From NCBI GenBank assembly GCA_003990745.1, contig RBNI01005280.1, positions 1 through 12,788 on the forward strand: a stretch of DNA of 12,788 bases. Reading direction: 5' to 3'. Under the pieces are notes generated by a model. It was not told the DNA's origin. It did not search any database and saw only the letters and a list, made by a program, of their open reading frames with translations. Below, in pieces: positions 10,009-12,788 of the stretch (within the stretch, counting starts at the first letter, position 1; every line of letters starts with the position of its first letter). The DNA comes from Jimgerdemannia flammicorona (taxonomy: Eukaryota > Mucoromycota > Endogonomycetes > Endogonales > Endogonaceae). Both the position numbers and the translations under genes were made by a program.

Positions 10009-10240
10009 GTTTTTGTCATCCACCACAGAGAAGAGATTGACAAAGAGAACAATACTTGCTTTTCGCGCCAGATCAATGTATAAGATAATATATGGTTTGC
10101 ATGTGACACCGGCTTGGATAGGGGTCTTCCATATGACGTATATTAGCCACTTTGGACAAAACATATTATTATTAATTTGATACAGTTCACTCGGATGGGT
10201 CTAAGCGATCAACACTAGCTATCACTAATCAACGTGCTTT
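10009..10240. other. Promoter region of the PA-TM-RING gene
   Basis: This 232 bp lies upstream of the preferred RING-gene start and ends at the Fanzor remnant stop. It stays open in the RING gene's frame as far as an ATG at 10164. A TGACGTAT (near 10135), one base away from the CRE consensus, lies here. No other feature was recognised. Confidence 0.4.
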
Positions 10241-10651
10241 TCACCCCATACACTTATGTGCAGCCCCATCAAGCAAAGATCCTTCGAGAAAGAGAACCCC
10301 CCTCAAAAAGATCCCTCGGGTGCTGTTGACATCCCTGTCAACCACCCATCTACAATTTCCACACCGGAAAACCTTCTGACCACCCAATCCACGATGAATC
10401 CACCCACACTCGCTGCAGGTTTTTGATGTGTATGCCTCAGATATGATCACAACCTTCTTACTCAGCTCCTCTGCCTTGCTGAGCAGTTGGTTGAGGAAAT
10501 GCCTGTAACTCCAGGTCAACATCTTGCAAACATTGCACCTGCTAAGCTGCCTCTTGTTCTTTCTTGTGACTATTGATCATGAGTTGAACTGTGGAATGAT
10601 CATTATGTCAAATGTCCTCAGTAGCCACAATTACTGAAAGCTCCACAATTC
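10241..10651 (-). pseudogene. Fanzor/TnpB-type RNA-guided nuclease, C-terminal remnant
   Basis: Fanzors are eukaryotic relatives of the IS200/IS605 and IS607 TnpB nucleases; working members cut DNA guided by a non-coding RNA. An intact open frame from 10576 to the stop at 10241 carries the diagnostic C-terminal half: KMLTWSYRHFLNQLL, VVIISEAYTSKTCSECGWIH, the second zinc-ribbon pair CGNC (10363-10352) and the RuvC-III motif DRDVN (Asp at 10333-10331). Reading the same frame upstream recovers LWLLRTFDIMIIPQFNS, like the RuvC-II strand region of the family (often IPEF; here Q), before a TGA at 10579-10577. ELWSFQ lies beyond a TAA at 10633-10631. Two in-frame stops, and the absence of the RuvC-I aspartate and N-terminal domains, mark it as broken. 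No terminal repeats or target duplications were found. An intron or alternative start rescuing a shorter protein cannot be excluded, but such a protein would lack RuvC-I. Confidence 0.8.
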
Positions 10652-10882
10652 CGCGCACTCACATCGCCAACACCAGTATGAAAGAGATTCGCAAATTAAG
10701 GGAAATGCGGAGAGCGCACGCCTTCCAATCAAAGGTATTCCAACCTTTTTTTCTTGAGACAGCTCTGCAAAATGACCGCTGCCTCCCCCTAACGTTTTGG
10801 ATTTTCGAGGCACCTCCGGAAGTGGAATGTGGCAGTTTCAACGCTTGGCTGAACCCCTTTGGGGTAGCAGAAATCAAGGTAT

Positions 10883-10898
10883 CGACGGACATCCGTCG
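10883..10898. repeat. Perfect 7-bp inverted repeat with 2-bp centre
   Basis: CGACGGA-CA-TCCGTCG. The arms match perfectly and are G+C-rich within an otherwise A/T-leaning region. It could be a protein-binding site or a mobile-element end; the spacer is too small for a normal RNA hairpin loop. Confidence 0.5.
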
Positions 10899-11150
10899 CT
10901 AGCGACAAGGCGTTGTTGGAAAATATCAATCGCAGCTATTTGAAGAAGGGTGAGCGTTTTTCGTTGCTGGGCTTGTTTGCGTTTTTTTCGAAATTTTTAG
11001 TCGGGCAACATTTTCGAAGGTCAACCGTTTTGTGGATGGGAGGAATAACAGGACGTTAACGAGGTGTTCTCAATACTGTTCTAATCGTAGGAGTACAAGC
11101 TGTGCCACTATGACTTAAGATATTGGAAAAATCAATGAGACTATTTTTAA

Positions 11151-11156
11151 TTTATT
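11151..11156 (-). terminator. AATAAA polyadenylation signal of the membrane kinase gene
   Basis: AATAAA read on the minus strand, 48 nt beyond the TGA at 11207-11205, in a T/A-rich stretch. The position is typical for a fungal 3' end. Confidence 0.45.
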
Positions 11157-11204
11157 TTTCTTTCTCATACACGCTCGTTTGGAATTATGTTCCATCGTAC
11201 GCTT

Positions 11205-12099
11205 TCAATATCCAAATAACCAAAGCCCAAAGCTTACCCCAAACGGTACGGTCAAGTTGTCTGTACCCCACGGACTAATTGCCTCAAGCCAAGTCCCCAA
11301 CACCGCTGCAGTCAAAGCACCAAAAATCACACCTGATTGACCGATGGTGGGCCCAGCCAACACGCCCAGCGTGAATACCTCGACGACAACGATGGACACG
11401 AAACAGGCCCACGACCCCTCAATCGTCTTATTAAGGATAGCAAAAGGTATCGGAACGGGGCGAGTCCCAGATCGTCGTCCCACAATGGAGGCCATCGCGT
11501 CACCAAAGGTCATGGCCATGATGCCACTCATGGCAAGGTACTCCCGTCCGCGCGGCCATCCCTCGTCAAATCCGGCGTGGAAGACGTAAAAGAGAACAGT
11601 GATAGAGAAACAGAAGTAGATTGTTCCAGGCGTCGCACCTGAGGCAAATAAAAGACGATGGTGACACCATTTAGGATGATCCATTGTGGGCAAAGAAAAA
11701 TACATGTTTTATAACTCACCTTCGCTTGGATCCATGCTCTTTAATAGCTTCAATCTCAACGCCAGATAAGTGATGGCGATGTATATTCCGAATGGTATAA
11801 TGGCGAATTGCCATTTTTCAAACAAAATAAATACACCCCACGCCCAGGTGCCAGCGCCGATATGGATAACCTTTCGTGTGAAATCTGTGTCATATTGAAA
11901 CAGTCTGATAATTACAGGGTGTAAATGGATGGATTTGCAATGTCGGTCCCGTCAGATGATATCAGGACTGACTATGAGTTAGGTTGAAGACGACTTACAT
12001 GCGAATGGCCTCCGCGGTTGCCAGAAGGAGCAGGGAGTAAGTGAAGGTGACGGCTAGAGCTACGATATCTCTTTCGGTGGGTTGCGGAAAGGAGTCCAT
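11205..12099 (-). CDS. Membrane kinase of the dolichol/phytol/diacylglycerol CTP-kinase family
   Basis: Members of this family (Sec59, Dgk1, VTE5, VTE6) are multi-pass membrane proteins that phosphorylate lipid alcohols, usually with CTP. Exons on the minus strand: 12099-11999, 11904-11720, 11638-11205, in phase, 239 aa. The ATG at 12099 starts a short N-terminus (MDSFPQPTERDI) before a first hydrophobic span. Family motifs are FTRKVIHIGAG (42-52; the RKxxH motif), MTFGDAMASIVGRRSG (138-153; the GDAxAxxVGRR motif) and NKTIEGS (165-171). Several hydrophobic segments follow, including the last one ending WLFGY. At 239 aa it is shorter than Sec59 and nearer the compact phytol-kinase type. The substrate cannot be read from the sequence: dolichol, phytol/farnesol-like prenols and diacylglycerol are all open. 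It diverges from MSH1 with 128 bp between the start codons. Confidence 0.8.
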
Positions 12100-12150
12100 A
12101 ATGTGGCTGTGGCTGAACAGGATGTGCCGCACAATTCATGTGCTGGCTTT

Positions 12151-12162
12151 GATGACGTCATC
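12151..12162. promoter_or_regulatory. 12-bp CRE-type palindrome in a bidirectional promoter
   Basis: GATGACGTCATC is a perfect palindrome with the TGACGTCA core at 12153-12160. It lies 51 bp from the kinase ATG and 65 bp from the MSH1 ATG, near the middle of their 128 bp shared promoter. bZIP factors of the ATF/CREB type bind this core. It may regulate both genes; this is inferred from position. Confidence 0.55.
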
Positions 12163-12227
12163 GTGGAAGCCATCCAAACCGCGAAAGGCGCGAAGGAAGC
12201 GAACAAACGCGACCTTCTCCCACCACA

Positions 12228-12788
12228 ATGCTTTCTTACCTGATCCGCCACCCTTCACACCACTTTATTGCTTTCTCAGCTCGATATTCGCGCAGAATAT
12301 TTCAGACTGGATCAAACTGGAAGGGATCTAAAGGCAAAACCTCGACTCTCTTTGTCGACGATCTACCGATTGGGCCAAAGAAGCGCGTCAACAATGCCAA
12401 AAAACCGACTGAGCCCGGCCTACCAATGCAAACCAAACCGGAAAAATGTCTTAGCTCAAAGGCACCCAAAGCGTTAAAAGTTACACCAATTCGCCAGATT
12501 TCGAGCCCTGTGCTGCCTCCAGCTGAACAACCCCCACCAAAGAAACGAGCTAAAAAACCCCGTGCAGTTAAAGTCGAACCTGACACAATTGCCAAAGATA
12601 CAGTGGAAAGTCCGATCACTGCATCTCTCTCTCTCCCAAAAGCCGAAGACGGGACTGCTTTATCGCCACTCGTACGCCCCACAGGATCGGTCGTCCTGGA
12701 CACAGTCAGAGAGATAATGGCTAGGTATCCCAATTGCGTTCTATTGACTCAAGTGGGTGAATTCTACGAGGTACGATTCCCCCCCCCC
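12228..12788 (+). CDS. MSH1: Mitochondrial DNA mismatch-repair ATPase MSH1, N-terminal part (partial)
   Basis: MSH1 is the mitochondrial MutS homologue that guards mitochondrial DNA. The first exon runs 12228-12770 (181 codons) and ends in a GTACGA donor; the rest lies outside the window. The N-terminus MLSYLIRHPSHHFIAFSARY is basic, hydroxylated and free of acidic residues, as in a mitochondrial targeting peptide. A Lys/Pro-rich linker with runs such as PPPKKRAKKPR follows. The exon ends with YPNCVLLTQVGEFYE (167-181), the start of MutS domain I; GEFYE holds the Phe and Glu that contact the mismatched base in MutS proteins (GxFYE motif). This spelling with LLTQVGEFYE is typical of fungal MSH1 and unlike MSH2. 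The basic linker resembles a nuclear signal but is also common after long presequences. The window ends in ten C bases within the intron. Confidence 0.85.
   Translation, partial: MLSYLIRHPSHHFIAFSARYSRRIFQTGSNWKGSKGKTSTLFVDDLPIGPKKRVNNAKKPTEPGLPMQTKPEKCLSSKAPKALKVTPIRQISSPVLPPAEQPPPKKRAKKPRAVKVEPDTIAKDTVESPITASLSLPKAEDGTALSPLVRPTGSVVLDTVREIMARYPNCVLLTQVGEFYEVRFPPP

Larger units (their letters stand above)
10652..11204. other. Unassigned region beside the Fanzor remnant
   Basis: No gene is recognised in these 553 bases. On the plus strand, 10612-10902 is open (96 codons from an ATG) and 10868-11059 is open without an ATG (63 codons, containing LLENINRSYLKKG). Neither shows a family motif. A GTGAGC near 10950 and a TTTTTAG near 11000 could bound an intron. 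A perfect inverted repeat lies at 10883-10898. The stretch could hold the decayed N-terminal half of the nuclease or other mobile-element debris, but I cannot align it. Confidence 0.4.

Noticed and set aside
10009..10164. Upstream ATG at 10164 as the start of the PA-TM-RING protein
   Set aside because: It would add 52 residues before an excellent signal peptide starting at 10008; start at 10008 fits the family better.
1..12788. CRISPR array, tRNA or rRNA genes
   Set aside because: No regularly spaced direct repeats, no convincing tRNA arms or rRNA blocks were seen on either strand.

Overview
This looks like nuclear DNA of a filamentous fungus, probably a basidiomycete. The genes are intron-dense (GT-AG introns, mostly 45-170 bp), intergenic gaps are short, and genes lie on both strands. 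Several products are typical fungal or eukaryotic nuclear proteins: eL28, mitochondrial EF-Tu, mitochondrial MutS (MSH1), SPIN90/Ldb17, and a PA-TM-RING ubiquitin ligase. The phylum is inferred, not proven. Exon models were built by hand from splice signals, reading-phase continuity and conserved family motifs.

Layout from left to right. (1) The last codons of mitochondrial EF-Tu (+, ends 58). (2) A complete 15-exon deubiquitinase of the USP37/USP26 type (+, 158-3921), with a PH-like N-terminus, split USP catalytic domain, two ubiquitin-interacting motifs and a KEN tripeptide in the catalytic insertion. (3) A convergent intergenic region with no gene seen (3922-4594). (4) A five-exon SPIN90/Ldb17 Arp2/3-regulator gene (-, 6909-4595). 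(5) The three-exon ribosomal protein eL28 gene (-, 8164-7128), whose second intron has a GC-AG boundary. (6) A four-exon PA-TM-RING E3 ligase (-, 10008-8438), whose last intron is mostly a GA/CT microsatellite. (7) A broken C-terminal fragment of a Fanzor/TnpB-type RNA-guided nuclease (-, about 10651-10241) with two in-frame stops. (8) An unassigned stretch (10652-11204). (9) A three-exon membrane kinase of the dolichol/phytol/diacylglycerol CTP-kinase family (-, 12099-11205). (10) The first exon of MSH1 (+, from 12228), running off the right edge.

Most of the window is housekeeping DNA. Genes on the minus strand from 10008 to 4595 run head to tail as separate transcription units, each with its own introns, and polyadenylation signals follow two of them. 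Kinase and MSH1 are divergent and share a 128 bp promoter containing a perfect TGACGTCA-type palindrome. A second TGACGTCA lies in the 99 bp gap between EF-Tu and the deubiquitinase. The most notable accessory item is the Fanzor remnant: it keeps the zinc ribbon and RuvC-III motif of the family but lacks the N-terminal half and is interrupted by stops, so it reads as a decayed mobile-element gene, not a working system.
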